Below are positions 1 to 8,887 of a stretch of 64,000 nucleotides of DNA, in pieces. Both the position numbers and the translations under genes were made by a program. Source of the stretch: a virus; IMG/VR virus record IMGVR_UViG_3300020201_000009, positions 1-64,000 of that record. One strand, given 5' to 3'. How positions within the stretch are numbered: the first letter of the stretch is position 1; every line of letters starts with the position of its first letter. The notes under the pieces are model-generated. The model was not told the origin of the DNA, ran no database searches, and saw only the letters and a list, made by a program, of their open reading frames with translations.

Positions 1-33
1 ATATTATAATAGTATATTTTTTTGTTAATGAAT

Positions 34-63
34 AAAAACCTCGTTAAAAAACGGGGTTTTTTA
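34..63 (+). terminator. Rho-independent terminator
   Basis: An 11-bp stem (35-45 with 50-60, one G-U pair) closes an AAAA loop and is followed by T residues. It would end transcription entering from a gene left of the window, and it insulates the zinc-ribbon/sigma/terminase operon that starts downstream. Confidence 0.8.
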
Positions 64-101
64 GTGTTATTTGGCTAAAATTAAACTATTTTTAACAAAC
101 T

Positions 102-125
102 AACACTAAAATAGTGTTTTTTTAT
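102..125. promoter_or_regulatory. Perfect inverted repeat AACACTA-AAA-TAGTGTT
   Basis: A 7-bp perfect inverted repeat with a 3-base loop (102-118) is followed by seven T residues. It may be a weak second terminator. Its arm TAGTGTT also resembles the AGTGTAT promoter core found across the window, and a further TAGTGTT lies at 62-68, so an operator role is possible. The function is inferred only. Confidence 0.4.
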
Positions 126-130
126 ACTTT

Positions 131-150
131 TTCGTGTAATATATAACTAT
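131..150 (+). promoter_or_regulatory. Phage promoter motif (CGTGTAA variant)
   Basis: CGTGTAA at 133-139 in an AT-rich context, 33 bases before the first start codon of the head operon. It is a one- or two-base variant of the AGTGTAT core seen before many virion genes here. There is no TTGACA at the usual distance. Confidence 0.45.
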
Positions 151-165
151 AAACATTAAACTATT

Positions 166-624
166 ATGAAGACGTTTTGCGCAAGCTGTGGGTATGGTGC
201 TGAATATTCAGGAAAAAAACCGAGCTTCTGTTGCTCGTGTGGTCATCCATATGATGCAGCCTTTAAAAAAACTCCCGTTAATCAAGTAACTTCTACACCC
301 GCTATAGCAAGAGTGGGCGATGGAAAAAGATCTTCCGATTACGAATACGACGATGAAGAGGTCTATACGGGACCAACGGTTAAATTTAGGAAACCTTCAT
401 TAGCCAGTACAAAAATTAGTATTGGACGTTTTATGAAAACCGACGATTTAAAGACAATGGGGCCAGACGCCAGAATTGAAAGAGGACAACAATTATCCCT
501 TGAGGAATTAAACAAGAATAGTAGTGGCGCGATTGAATCTACTCGATCCAATGCTAATGTTCTTAGTAACTTACTAAAAGTTACGGCTCAAAATACGGTT
601 CACGAGCAGCAAAAAACAAACTAA
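166..624 (+). CDS. Small zinc-ribbon protein
   Basis: 152 residues. The N-terminus carries two cysteine pairs, C5-x2-C8 and C22-x2-C25, a typical zinc-ribbon spacing; the rest is polar and probably disordered, with an acidic patch around residue 65. Zinc ribbons of this kind often bind nucleic acid or a protein partner. It is the first gene of the operon that runs through the sigma-like factor to terminase, three bases before the next start. No Shine-Dalgarno sequence precedes the ATG. The specific role is unknown; its position next to the sigma-like gene makes a transcription accessory role possible. Confidence 0.7.
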   Translation: MKTFCASCGYGAEYSGKKPSFCCSCGHPYDAAFKKTPVNQVTSTPAIARVGDGKRSSDYEYDDEEVYTGPTVKFRKPSLASTKISIGRFMKTDDLKTMGPDARIERGQQLSLEELNKNSSGAIESTRSNANVLSNLLKVTAQNTVHEQQKTN

Positions 625-627
625 TCG

Positions 628-1305
628 ATGCTTCTGACTTTTGAGGAGAGGCTTCCTGAAATAGAAAAAATTGTAGATAGTAGGAAATCAAAATGGTATC
701 TTTCTACAATAGCTTGGGAAGATGTGAGGCAGATCTTATTGATTAGAATTTTTAACAAATATCATCTTTACGACGGGGAAAAAGGAGAATTTATTCGTTG
801 GGCTAATCGCTTGATTACGAATGCAATAAGAAGTTTGCTAAGAGATAACTTATATAAATATTCGAGACCCTGTATTCAGGGAAGAGGGTGTGTTTATAAT
901 TTGGGCGAAGAATTTTGCTCTTATACAAAAAGTGGTAAACAATGCGCCGAATGTCCTTTGTTCGCTAAGTGGAAAAATAAAAAAGGAAATCAGTATAATG
1001 TAAAACAATCGCTACCTCTTCAAAACCACATTCAGGAAGTCAATAATATTCAACACGACTTTATTGAAATTGATAGTGCCAAAGTAATAATTGATGAAAA
1101 AATGAAAGAAACGCTAAAGCCTTATGAATATAGTATTTATAAATTAATCTATATTGAAAATAAAAGTGAGCAAGAGGCTGGAAAAATTTTAGACTACAAA
1201 AAATGCAATAATAGTGATATTCCAGGATATCAAATTATTCGTAAGGTAAAAAAACGAATTGTTGAAAGAGCGAGAGAAATTATAAATGAAGAGGGTTTAG
1301 TATAA
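628..1305 (+). CDS. Sigma-70-like factor with a cysteine-rich insert
   Basis: 225 residues. Residues about 29-75 have the pattern of sigma-70 region 2: a W-E-D opening, a helix, a Tyr-Asp pair, then F-I-R-W-A-N and a basic R-S-L-L-R helix. Residues about 165-220 resemble a region 4 helix-turn-helix with a basic end. Between them sits C82-x5-C88-x8-C97-x8-C106-x2-C109, a possible metal site not usual in bacterial sigma factors. Phage factors of this size commonly direct RNA polymerase to late promoters, and the AGTGTAT motif before many virion genes is a candidate target. The ATG of the next gene overlaps its final base. Assignment by pattern only. Confidence 0.6.
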   Translation: MLLTFEERLPEIEKIVDSRKSKWYLSTIAWEDVRQILLIRIFNKYHLYDGEKGEFIRWANRLITNAIRSLLRDNLYKYSRPCIQGRGCVYNLGEEFCSYTKSGKQCAECPLFAKWKNKKGNQYNVKQSLPLQNHIQEVNNIQHDFIEIDSAKVIIDEKMKETLKPYEYSIYKLIYIENKSEQEAGKILDYKKCNNSDIPGYQIIRKVKKRIVERAREIINEEGLV

Positions 1306-2426
1306 TGGCCGAAGAAGAATACGAATTAACAAAAGCGGATAAAAAATACATTTTAGATAATGTTTCTACTACTGACTTAGTTACAATGACCCGGTACATT
1401 ACCGGTGATGAAAAAGCAGACGGACGTAATAAAATTGGTAAGAAGATTAGAATTTTTGCTTCAGAATCCGGTTTAGAAATTGAGACTTCCCGGTACAGAA
1501 AGAAAGATCCGTACATACTAGAAGTCGAAGCCCAACAATTCATTGAGTCCAACATAGGAAAAATGGAATGGATGGAAATGGCTAAACATATATTTCAAGA
1601 TAAGGGTATCGCGTCAAGGGACATGCGTGCTCAGGCGGTCTATAATTACATTAAAGAGGTCGCCCCTACCTATATCCGCTCTAACGATGAAATAGTGGAT
1701 GAAGAAACCTACGAAGCGCCTAAGAGTCTTTATCATTTAGTCAATGTTGTGAATAGATATGTACAGAATCCAAATGATGAACTGAAAATGTATTATGAAA
1801 ATATTCGTTGCCATGACGATATTAAAAAGCTTCCAAGTCAAGAAATAAAGAATCTTAGGGCACTTCATGGGTTTATGAAGATTCGTAGGTTTAGCATTCA
1901 AGCGAGTGGTTATAAAAAAAAGCACTTGAGGGATCTTTTCGAATCAACTTTTGTAGGACATACCTACGACAAACCGGACTTATTAAGAGAAGAGGTGGAG
2001 CAATATATCTCATTGGCGGCTGAAACAGTTACTTGTGTAAGTATAGAAGCTCAAATTCAGATGCTGGAAATTCAAATCGACGAAACTCTTAATGATAACT
2101 CTATAGATGCTAAACGACTTAGTATGACCTATGTTGAGTTGTTAGATAAATCTAGAAGAAATTTAGATTCTGCCAAAAAACAAGTCGCTGATCTTCAAGA
2201 TTCTCTCGTTGGCTCTCGCGCCACTCGGCATAAAAATCGTCTAGCCGCTACATCCAATCTCCACGAATTCATCAAGATGTGGAAAGAAAAGGCTGGTAGA
2301 GAACTTATGTTGCAGGCCGCAAGGGACAGACAAGCTTTACTGAGTGAAGAAGTTGAGCGTTTGTCAGCCTTGGATACTATTAAAGCACATATATTTGGGC
2401 TTGACCCGAAGAGCATTATTAAGTAA
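1305..2426 (+). CDS. Putative terminase small subunit / DNA-binding protein
   Basis: 373 residues, not matched confidently to a family. Two stretches look like copies of one helical unit: about 23-55 (D-L-V-T-M-T-R-Y-I-T-G-D) and about 86-118 (E-W-M-E-M-A-K-H-I-F-Q-D), each ending in a basic helix, which would suit DNA binding. The C-terminal half (about 240-350) is long-helical and probably a coiled coil for oligomerisation. The position two genes before the large terminase and after the sigma-like gene fits a small terminase, although it is longer than most. The start codon overlaps the last base of the sigma-like gene. Confidence 0.4.
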   Translation: MAEEEYELTKADKKYILDNVSTTDLVTMTRYITGDEKADGRNKIGKKIRIFASESGLEIETSRYRKKDPYILEVEAQQFIESNIGKMEWMEMAKHIFQDKGIASRDMRAQAVYNYIKEVAPTYIRSNDEIVDEETYEAPKSLYHLVNVVNRYVQNPNDELKMYYENIRCHDDIKKLPSQEIKNLRALHGFMKIRRFSIQASGYKKKHLRDLFESTFVGHTYDKPDLLREEVEQYISLAAETVTCVSIEAQIQMLEIQIDETLNDNSIDAKRLSMTYVELLDKSRRNLDSAKKQVADLQDSLVGSRATRHKNRLAATSNLHEFIKMWKEKAGRELMLQAARDRQALLSEEVERLSALDTIKAHIFGLDPKSIIK

Positions 2427-2438
2427 AATAAAGAATAA

Positions 2439-3371
2439 ATGGCATTTGTTTGTTTGGTGGATAAGACAGAATTTGATGATTTGGATGCCCTGCACTATCA
2501 TCTTAAAGAGCTAAAAGTTTCCCAGAAGACTTACTATCTTCAATATTGCAACAAGAAGGATTTATTAACGGGAGAGACGTTGGAATTTAAGTCTGTCGAA
2601 CAGTATTTAAGCAACGACTTCCAAGACAAGAATAACCTTAAAAAATACCTCAAAACAAACGTCGAAGAGGGAAAAAAATGGTCTCTTAACTGGCTTAAAT
2701 TGAGGAAGGAATCGAAAAATCTTCGGTGGGCTCCCTCGCAGGTTGAATTAAGATCCCTTCCGTGTCCAACAATTCCTTATTTTGATTTTATCGGTGGCTA
2801 TAATAAAATTTGTACTGAAATGGGTATGCAGTTAAAATATACCAACGAAGATTTGGTATTTAAAAAACTCCCAGTTGAGGCAAAGATTATTGTGGATAGT
2901 CGAGAACAAAAACCGCTATCTTTTAATAACTCGGTTATTGAGGCCGTAAACGTTGGCGATTATGCGCTAACAAAACCATATGATAAAAAAATCTACGTAG
3001 AGAGAAAGAGTCTATTGGATTTTATAGGTACGCTTACAAAAGATCTTGGACGCTTCGAAAGAGAAATAGAACGAGCTGTTAAAGATAAGAGCTATATTGT
3101 TATGTTAGTCGAGAACGACATTAATGACTGTTTGGGTTTTACCTTTCTGGCCAAAAAATACATTGGTTTACGATATGTAAAAACCACGCCAGCACATGTA
3201 TTTAAAAATTTGAGAGATTTGCTCCAGAAATATGATAACTTCCAAGTTCTATTCGTCAATGGACGTATCGAAGCGAAAAATGGCGTGATTAAGATTTTTG
3301 AGTTGGGTGAACAAGTAAAGAAGACTGACCTTCAGTTATTCTATGAACTAAAAAAGTTAGTATTATTATAA
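2439..3371 (+). CDS. ERCC4-type (XPF/Mus81-like) nuclease
   Basis: 310 residues. The nuclease core runs from about 148: V-D-S-R-E-Q at 152-157, G-D-Y near 173, and V-E-R-K-S near 188, followed by a helix with D-L-G-R-F-E-R-E. These are the V-D-x-R-E / G-D-Y / E-R-K signatures of the ERCC4 superfamily, which cleaves branched or flap DNA in a metal-dependent way. The N-terminal 140 residues are unassigned. It lies 3 bases upstream of the large terminase, so a role in resolving replication branches before packaging is plausible (inference). No Shine-Dalgarno sequence. Confidence 0.8.
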   Translation: MAFVCLVDKTEFDDLDALHYHLKELKVSQKTYYLQYCNKKDLLTGETLEFKSVEQYLSNDFQDKNNLKKYLKTNVEEGKKWSLNWLKLRKESKNLRWAPSQVELRSLPCPTIPYFDFIGGYNKICTEMGMQLKYTNEDLVFKKLPVEAKIIVDSREQKPLSFNNSVIEAVNVGDYALTKPYDKKIYVERKSLLDFIGTLTKDLGRFEREIERAVKDKSYIVMLVENDINDCLGFTFLAKKYIGLRYVKTTPAHVFKNLRDLLQKYDNFQVLFVNGRIEAKNGVIKIFELGEQVKKTDLQLFYELKKLVLL

Positions 3372-3374
3372 ATT

Positions 3375-6300
3375 ATGGCTTGGGACGCAGGAAAAAATCG
3401 TATAAAGAAATGGGAAGATACAAATGAAAAGTTATCGCAACTAGAAGGAGAGTTAACTGATCAGGAGGCTATGGAGACTTTCGCCGAATACTTGTTTGCC
3501 AATCCAAGTATTTGTTTGGAATTATTGGCAAATTTAAAAATTTACCCCCTTCAAGAGCTAATGATAAAGGGATGGATGAGAAATGATTATTCGATGGCAA
3601 TTTGGGGCCGAGGCATGAGTAAATGCATAGACATTAATAGCTCAGTATTAACGAACAAGGGAATTATTCCAATAAAAAATGTGGAAGTTGGCGATAATAT
3701 TTATGCCGAAAAGGGCGTTCAAAAAGTATTAAATAAATGGTTTAATCCAGAAGAAGACGGATTTAAAGTTACGACAAAAAAAGGCTATAGTTTTATCGCA
3801 AAGAAGGGTCATAAATTTAAAATTTACGATCCAGAAACATTTGAAACCAAGTTTATAAATATAGAAGATACTCGTTTAGAGAATCTTATTCCAATAAAAG
3901 TCGGTCCTAATTACTGGGGAAATCAAAGTTTAGATTTTGATAGTAAGGTGAAAGAAAAATTTTTAGTTAATATTGAAAACGATTTAGACTTTTATTATTA
4001 TATTGGACGGCTCTTAGGAGACGATTGTACTACTCACAAAATTGGAATTACATCTCCTGATAAAGAAATGATTGATTTTTTAATAGATTATTACAAGAAG
4101 ATAGCACCAGAAAATAATATTGAACAGTATAAAAAAGTTGATAATGAAACATCCGGCGCATGTATTTCTAACCAAAACCTAACATGTGTTTTAGAGTCTC
4201 TTGGCTTTGATTTATCATTACATTCGGTCTATAAAAAAATTCCCTCTAAACTATTATCTGTTTCGGGTGATAAAATTGCTATGATTCTTCGGGGTCTTTT
4301 CGATACCGGCGGTTACGTTTCATTGATGGAGAAGGAGGAAAAGAAATCTATTAGTTGTCTAATCGGGTATAGTTCTTCTTCTAAAGAAATGGCTAAACAG
4401 GTTCATACATTGTTGCTGAATTTCGGTGTTGTCTCTTCATTCGCTTTGCATTCGTCTGGAGAAAAAAATAAACTGGTAAATGGACAATTCTGCGAAACTC
4501 AAGACGATTATAAGGTGATTATTACTGGGAGTAAATATATAGAAAAATTCAATCAAATTATTGGGTTCGGATTAACCAGAAAACGAGAGAGAGTTGAAAA
4601 ATATTTAGCTCTAAAGAATCCAAAGAGTCTTTATTTTGATAATGTTATACCGAATCTCAGGAAAGCTTTGAAGAAAAAATTTACTCACTGTGGATTTAAA
4701 AAAGAAGAGTTTGAGCTACACGATTCAATGAATCTAGAAAAACTTAAGGAGATTTTTCCATTAATCCCAGAAGGTAAAGAAAAAAATAGCCTTAAAGAGC
4801 TAATAGATAGCGATTTTTATATCGATAAAATTGAATCTATAATACCGTGGAAAACTCAAACTTGTGATATAACAGTAGACAAAGAAGAGTGTTATTGGTC
4901 AGATGGAGCTATTCATCATAATAGCTTCACGGCAGCAGTTTTCTGTCTTTTTTGGTCAGTCTTCAACCCCGATAATCGTATCATTCTAATTTCGTTCGTC
5001 TTTCGTGCGACCAGAAGAATTCTTGAACAAATCGAAAAGTTTGTAAACGCAGATGGGGCTCATAATATTAAAAGTTGTTTTCCTAGCGATTTGCAAAAGA
5101 GAAACGATGAATGGAAATGGGCATTGCCAAATGGGGCTTCTATTGTTTGTTTACCTTTGGGCGATGGAACAAAGATTCGTGGTTTCCGTGCAGATACTCT
5201 CATTATCGATGAGTATAATTACATGAATTCTAATGTTATTACAGAAGTAATTCAACCATTCCTCGTCTCCTCAAATAATGTTTCCTCACAAATGGAAATT
5301 GATCGTATCGAAGACAAACTAGTGGCACAGGGGAAAATAAGAAATGACCAGAGAACAACTTTAGATGAAAATATTAAAGTTATCGCCTTAAGTTCGGCTG
5401 GTTTCCAGTTCGAAGACATGTACAAAAAGTATTCTTATTGGGTGTCCAATATTATGGAAGGAGGTATTACAAAGAGAGACAGTGGCGAAGAGGAGGTGAG
5501 GCTTGGTGTTGGTGAAAATATTTCCTATTTTGTTTCAAGACTCAGTTATGAAGCCGCTCCCAAGGGATTGTTAAATGCAAAAGTTATTGAAGAGGCACGA
5601 CAAGGCGCTAGTCAAAGCGTTTTCGATAGAGAATATAGGGCAATTTTTACAGCAGACTCGGACTCTTACTATTCTGCTAAAAAAATGGTAGAATGCACAA
5701 TCCCAAATGGCCAATCGCCATGTATGGAAATAGAGGGCGATAATGGATCGGAATATATTCTTTCAATCGATCCATCTTTCTCTTCGGCAGAGCACTCTGA
5801 CTATTTTGCAATGGTTATTTTAAAAATCGTCAAGAAAGACGGGAAGAAAATTCCCCTTCTTGTGCATTGTTACGCAGTTGCGGGCGGAAGTCTTAAAGAT
5901 CATACTCTTTATTTATATTTTTTACTTAAAAAATTTAATGTAGTTTATGTAGCTATTGACTCTTCTGGTGGAGATAGTAATGAATTTATTAATTCTTCAA
6001 ATAATTCTAAACTATTTAAAGATAGTAAAATAGAATTATTGGACATACAAGCGGATTTTGCTAAACATGATAATTCTGATCTTATAAAAGAAATTAAAAA
6101 AAGTTATAACTTGCAGCAAAAAAGAATTGTACAAAAACAACATTTCGGCGCTGGTAATTTTTTAAGATCCGCAAATGAATATATGCAAGGTTGCTTTGAT
6201 AGAAAGAATTTAATGTTTGCTGGTAAGATTAATAGTAATGCCAACGAACTTTCCAGAATATCGGGTACCAGTATGGATATACTAAAAGATCATAAATCCT

Positions 6301-6578
6301 TTAAAGATATTGATATCGAGGAATTTATCGAAGACCAAGATAATTGGATAGATGTCACAAAACAAGAATGCGCACTTATAGAAATTAGCACAAGCGCACT
6401 TGGAACAATGTCGTTTGATTTACCATTGTCTTTGCGAAGAAGTAAACAGGCGAATAGAGTGCGTAAGGACTTGTACTCAGCGTTGTTACTGGGAAATTGG
6501 GCGTTCAAACTATATATTGAATGTTTGAATGAGCCCGAGGTAAAGACTTTTGCGACTTTTGCTCCGTTTTTGGGATAA
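3375..6578 (+). CDS. terL: Terminase large subunit containing an intein
   Basis: 1067 residues as translated; removing the 433-residue intein leaves 634, normal for the ATPase-nuclease that packages phage DNA. The N-extein ends at K83 and the C-extein starts at S517; joined they form the P-loop G-R-G-M-S-K-S. Walker B is L-I-I-D-E with D612/E613. The RNase H-like nuclease has S-I-D-P near 799, A-I-D-S-S later, and a C-terminal acidic residue in R-K-D-L-Y. It follows the ERCC4 nuclease by 3 bases and precedes the portal region. The last 65 or so bases are duplicated at 6802-6868. Confidence 0.93.
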   Translation: MAWDAGKNRIKKWEDTNEKLSQLEGELTDQEAMETFAEYLFANPSICLELLANLKIYPLQELMIKGWMRNDYSMAIWGRGMSKCIDINSSVLTNKGIIPIKNVEVGDNIYAEKGVQKVLNKWFNPEEDGFKVTTKKGYSFIAKKGHKFKIYDPETFETKFINIEDTRLENLIPIKVGPNYWGNQSLDFDSKVKEKFLVNIENDLDFYYYIGRLLGDDCTTHKIGITSPDKEMIDFLIDYYKKIAPENNIEQYKKVDNETSGACISNQNLTCVLESLGFDLSLHSVYKKIPSKLLSVSGDKIAMILRGLFDTGGYVSLMEKEEKKSISCLIGYSSSSKEMAKQVHTLLLNFGVVSSFALHSSGEKNKLVNGQFCETQDDYKVIITGSKYIEKFNQIIGFGLTRKRERVEKYLALKNPKSLYFDNVIPNLRKALKKKFTHCGFKKEEFELHDSMNLEKLKEIFPLIPEGKEKNSLKELIDSDFYIDKIESIIPWKTQTCDITVDKEECYWSDGAIHHNSFTAAVFCLFWSVFNPDNRIILISFVFRATRRILEQIEKFVNADGAHNIKSCFPSDLQKRNDEWKWALPNGASIVCLPLGDGTKIRGFRADTLIIDEYNYMNSNVITEVIQPFLVSSNNVSSQMEIDRIEDKLVAQGKIRNDQRTTLDENIKVIALSSAGFQFEDMYKKYSYWVSNIMEGGITKRDSGEEEVRLGVGENISYFVSRLSYEAAPKGLLNAKVIEEARQGASQSVFDREYRAIFTADSDSYYSAKKMVECTIPNGQSPCMEIEGDNGSEYILSIDPSFSSAEHSDYFAMVILKIVKKDGKKIPLLVHCYAVAGGSLKDHTLYLYFLLKKFNVVYVAIDSSGGDSNEFINSSNNSKLFKDSKIELLDIQADFAKHDNSDLIKEIKKSYNLQQKRIVQKQHFGAGNFLRSANEYMQGCFDRKNLMFAGKINSNANELSRISGTSMDILKDHKSFKDIDIEEFIEDQDNWIDVTKQECALIEISTSALGTMSFDLPLSLRRSKQANRVRKDLYSALLLGNWAFKLYIECLNEPEVKTFATFAPFLG
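3624..4922 (+). other. Intein with LAGLIDADG homing endonuclease in the terminase P-loop
   Basis: Residues 84-516 of the terminase frame. It begins with Cys (C-I-D-I-N-S-S-V-L-T, block A) and ends A-I-H-H-N before Ser (+1), the standard splice residues. Two LAGLIDADG-type helices are visible: Y-I-G-R-L-L-G-D-D and L-R-G-L-F-D-T-G-G. Block B is less clear, with G-H-K-F in place of the usual T-x-x-H. Insertion between the Lys and Ser of the Walker A loop is a classical intein site because the DNA is conserved and the host protein is inactive until splicing. Confidence 0.92.
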
Positions 6579-6608
6579 TTGTACAATATTTTAACATTTA
6601 ACTACTTT

Positions 6609-6635
6609 TGGGTGTAAATTAGATAGTATATAAAG
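6609..6635 (+). promoter_or_regulatory. Phage promoter motif (GGTGTAA) with an AT-rich leader
   Basis: GGTGTAA at 6611-6617 is followed by TAGTATATAAAG at 6623-6634, upstream of the first portal-like start. The second element recurs at 6870-6881 before the true portal gene, but the GGTGTAA element was lost there. Either could be the working promoter. Confidence 0.35.
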
Positions 6636-7255
6636 TTAACAATTAAGACATTAAGCTATGATAAAACATAAATATGAAAAGAAAAATCTAGACTACTGGA
6701 AAAGAGTAGTGGCAGAAGAAGCGGTAGCTAAAGAAGTCGTACAAGCTATTATCTTGACGCAAAAAGCATACGCGGGCGTGGCTGTTGTCCGTAACACTAT
6801 CCTCAGCGTTGTTACTGAGAAATTGGGCGTTCAAACTATATATTGAATGTTTGAATGAGCCCGAGGTAGATAGTATATAAAGTTAACAATTAAGACATTG
6901 AGCTATGACAAAACGTAAATATGAAAAGAAAAATCTAGACTACTGGAATAACGTTAAAAGAGTAGTGGTAGAAGAAGCGGTAGCTAAAGAAGTCGTACAA
7001 AGGCAATTGATGCCCACTCTAGATTATAAATTCGACGACAACGAGCATTTTACGGCTGTCGCAGCATGTGGCGGCGGCGCTTCTCGTTCATATAGAGACG
7101 GTGGATCGCCGGAAGTGTCACCTATAGATGCTTATGCTAATATCGATTCTCAAATTTTACCTTGGGAAACTTCTAACGGTAGAATTAGTATTTCTAGAGC
7201 TATTATCTTGGCGCAAAAAGCATACGCGGGCGTGGCTGTTGTCCGTAACACTATC
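6621..7255 (+). repeat. Portal-start direct repeat (copy A 6621-6801, copy B 6868-7255)
   Basis: Copy A 6621-6744 aligns with copy B 6868-7000 (leader plus first codons), and copy A 6745-6801 aligns with copy B 7199-7255. Copy B carries 9 extra bases after codon 14 and about 198 extra bases after codon 32. Scattered substitutions show that the copies have diverged. Confidence 0.9.
6658..6846 (+). pseudogene. Truncated mosaic copy of the portal N-terminus
   Basis: A 62-codon frame. Codons 1-29 match the portal start with a 9-base deletion and a few substitutions. Codons 30-48 match portal DNA 7199-7255, so about 198 bases were deleted between them. The remainder is duplicated terminase 3' DNA read in a new frame. 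It keeps an intact start and upstream region identical to the portal's, so a 62-residue peptide could be made. The simplest reading is a relic of a duplication rather than a functional gene. Confidence 0.8.
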
Positions 7256-8875
7256 GAATCCCAAGTTGAATTCAGTAATAGTAGGATTCATTTGAAGGGT
7301 TCGAATACAACTGCGAACGATTTTTATAAGGCGTGGTTCGACGTTATAGGACTATTTAAAGTCAAAGAGCAATTCTTTAGAGAGCGTTATTGTTCAGGTA
7401 ACTGGTTTGTTTATAAAATGATGGGGAGAATTCCCGACTCCCAAATGGCAAAAGTAAAAGGAATTGGGGTGAAGGGGAATCTTATTCCAATTAGATATTA
7501 TACTTTAAATCCTTCTCAAGTTTATTTACAAAATGGTTTAGGTTATTCTCCGGGGCAATGGGTAAAGATCATGAGTTCTTATGAAATTGATCGACTAAGA
7601 TTTCCCCAAACAGACGAAGACAGACAGGTTTTTAATTCCCTACCTCCAGAAACGAAAGATTTAATTAAAAGAGGCGGGGGTTTGGGAGAGTTATACATTC
7701 CATTAGACCCGAAACGTTTACGATATGTATTTTACAAAAAACAAGATTACCAACCGATGGCTATTCCGATGGTTTATCCTGTATTAAACGATATCGAATG
7801 GAAGTTGGAATTAAAGAAAATGGATATGTCGTTGTCTCGTACAATTGAACAGGTGATTCTCTTAATTACAACTGGTGAAAAAACTGATCAATACGGCGGC
7901 GGCATCAATCCCGAAAATTTAGCGAATCTTAGAACAATTTTTAACAGCCAAACGTTGGGAAGGGTATTAGTCGCCGACTATACAACTAAGGCTGAATGGA
8001 AGATTCCCGACATCGGCGCTATTCTAGGACCAGAAAAGTATAAACAGGTAGAGCAAGATATTAAAGAGGGCCTTCAATCGATTATGATGGGAGACGATAA
8101 ATTCGCAAATGCTCAAATTAAAGCGAAGGTCTTTATCGAAAGAATGAAAGAGGGCCAAGAGGCTTTTTTAAACGAATTCCTTATTCCCGAGATGCGGATT
8201 ATCGCCGAACAAATGAACTTTAAGAGCATTCCAGAGGTAGAATTTGAAGAGATTGATATCACAGATCCGAGCGTCATGGCGAGAATCTTCTTACGCATGG
8301 CCGAAGTCGGTTTATTAACTCCTGATGAACTGAATACGGCGTTAACAAGTGGTGTTTTACCAGAATCTGAGACTTCCAAGCACTCTCAAACGGAATACAA
8401 AAAAGAGAGAGATAAGGGATTGTATGCGCCTCTAATCGGTGGTGCTAAAGATCCCGCTGCCGGTGCAAACGGGAGGCCGCAAGGCACTAAAGCGCCCCAA
8501 TCTACAAAAAAGATGACGCCGCAAGGCACTAAAGGCTCTGATGTTGAAGAGGAAAATAGATATAGTCAGGCGAAATTTATTGAATTAGTCCCTATTGCCA
8601 ACTCTCTTAAAAAATTAGTAAAAGCTGAATTGTGTAAAAAATACAAGCTTGACCAAAATACGTTAAATCATGAGCAAGAAGAGTTAGTGGAAACATTGAC
8701 CAAATGTATCGTCGTCAATGAAAGTCCTGACGATTGGACGTCTAAAACCGCGAAGATGTATATTAAGGAACCAAAGATAATTAGCGATGATATCGGTAAT
8801 GTTATCGATGATATTGCGGTGTCCCACGATTTATCGGGTTGGAATGCCTCTCTGGCATACAAATGTATAGTATAA
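6905..8875 (+). CDS. Portal protein
   Basis: 656 residues, at the upper end for siphophage portals. The portal forms the dodecameric DNA gate at the capsid vertex and docks terminase. The assignment rests on position (terminase, portal, protease, decoration, capsid), on size, and on a portal-like middle: an Arg/Tyr-rich stretch around 135-165 and the long helical segment around 385-440 with K-E-G-L-Q-S-I-M-M-G and E-R-M-K-E-G-Q-E-A-F-L-N-E. Two copies of an 8-residue P-Q-G-T-K-A/G repeat lie near 525-545. The last 110 residues form an extra helical domain. No Shine-Dalgarno sequence precedes the ATG. Confidence 0.8.
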   Translation: MTKRKYEKKNLDYWNNVKRVVVEEAVAKEVVQRQLMPTLDYKFDDNEHFTAVAACGGGASRSYRDGGSPEVSPIDAYANIDSQILPWETSNGRISISRAIILAQKAYAGVAVVRNTIESQVEFSNSRIHLKGSNTTANDFYKAWFDVIGLFKVKEQFFRERYCSGNWFVYKMMGRIPDSQMAKVKGIGVKGNLIPIRYYTLNPSQVYLQNGLGYSPGQWVKIMSSYEIDRLRFPQTDEDRQVFNSLPPETKDLIKRGGGLGELYIPLDPKRLRYVFYKKQDYQPMAIPMVYPVLNDIEWKLELKKMDMSLSRTIEQVILLITTGEKTDQYGGGINPENLANLRTIFNSQTLGRVLVADYTTKAEWKIPDIGAILGPEKYKQVEQDIKEGLQSIMMGDDKFANAQIKAKVFIERMKEGQEAFLNEFLIPEMRIIAEQMNFKSIPEVEFEEIDITDPSVMARIFLRMAEVGLLTPDELNTALTSGVLPESETSKHSQTEYKKERDKGLYAPLIGGAKDPAAGANGRPQGTKAPQSTKKMTPQGTKGSDVEEENRYSQAKFIELVPIANSLKKLVKAELCKKYKLDQNTLNHEQEELVETLTKCIVVNESPDDWTSKTAKMYIKEPKIISDDIGNVIDDIAVSHDLSGWNASLAYKCIV

Positions 8876-8887
8876 AACGTTAGATTT

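Larger units (their letters stand above)
6476..6868 (+). repeat. Duplicated terminase 3' end (6476-6542 and 6802-6868)
   Basis: The last part of the terminase gene at 6476-6542 reappears at 6802-6868 with one visible substitution. In the second copy it is joined at a shared TA to the segment that precedes the portal, deleting the 79 bases present in the first copy (6543-6621). Together with the portal-derived repeat it records a tandem duplication of the terminase/portal junction followed by deletions. Confidence 0.9.
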
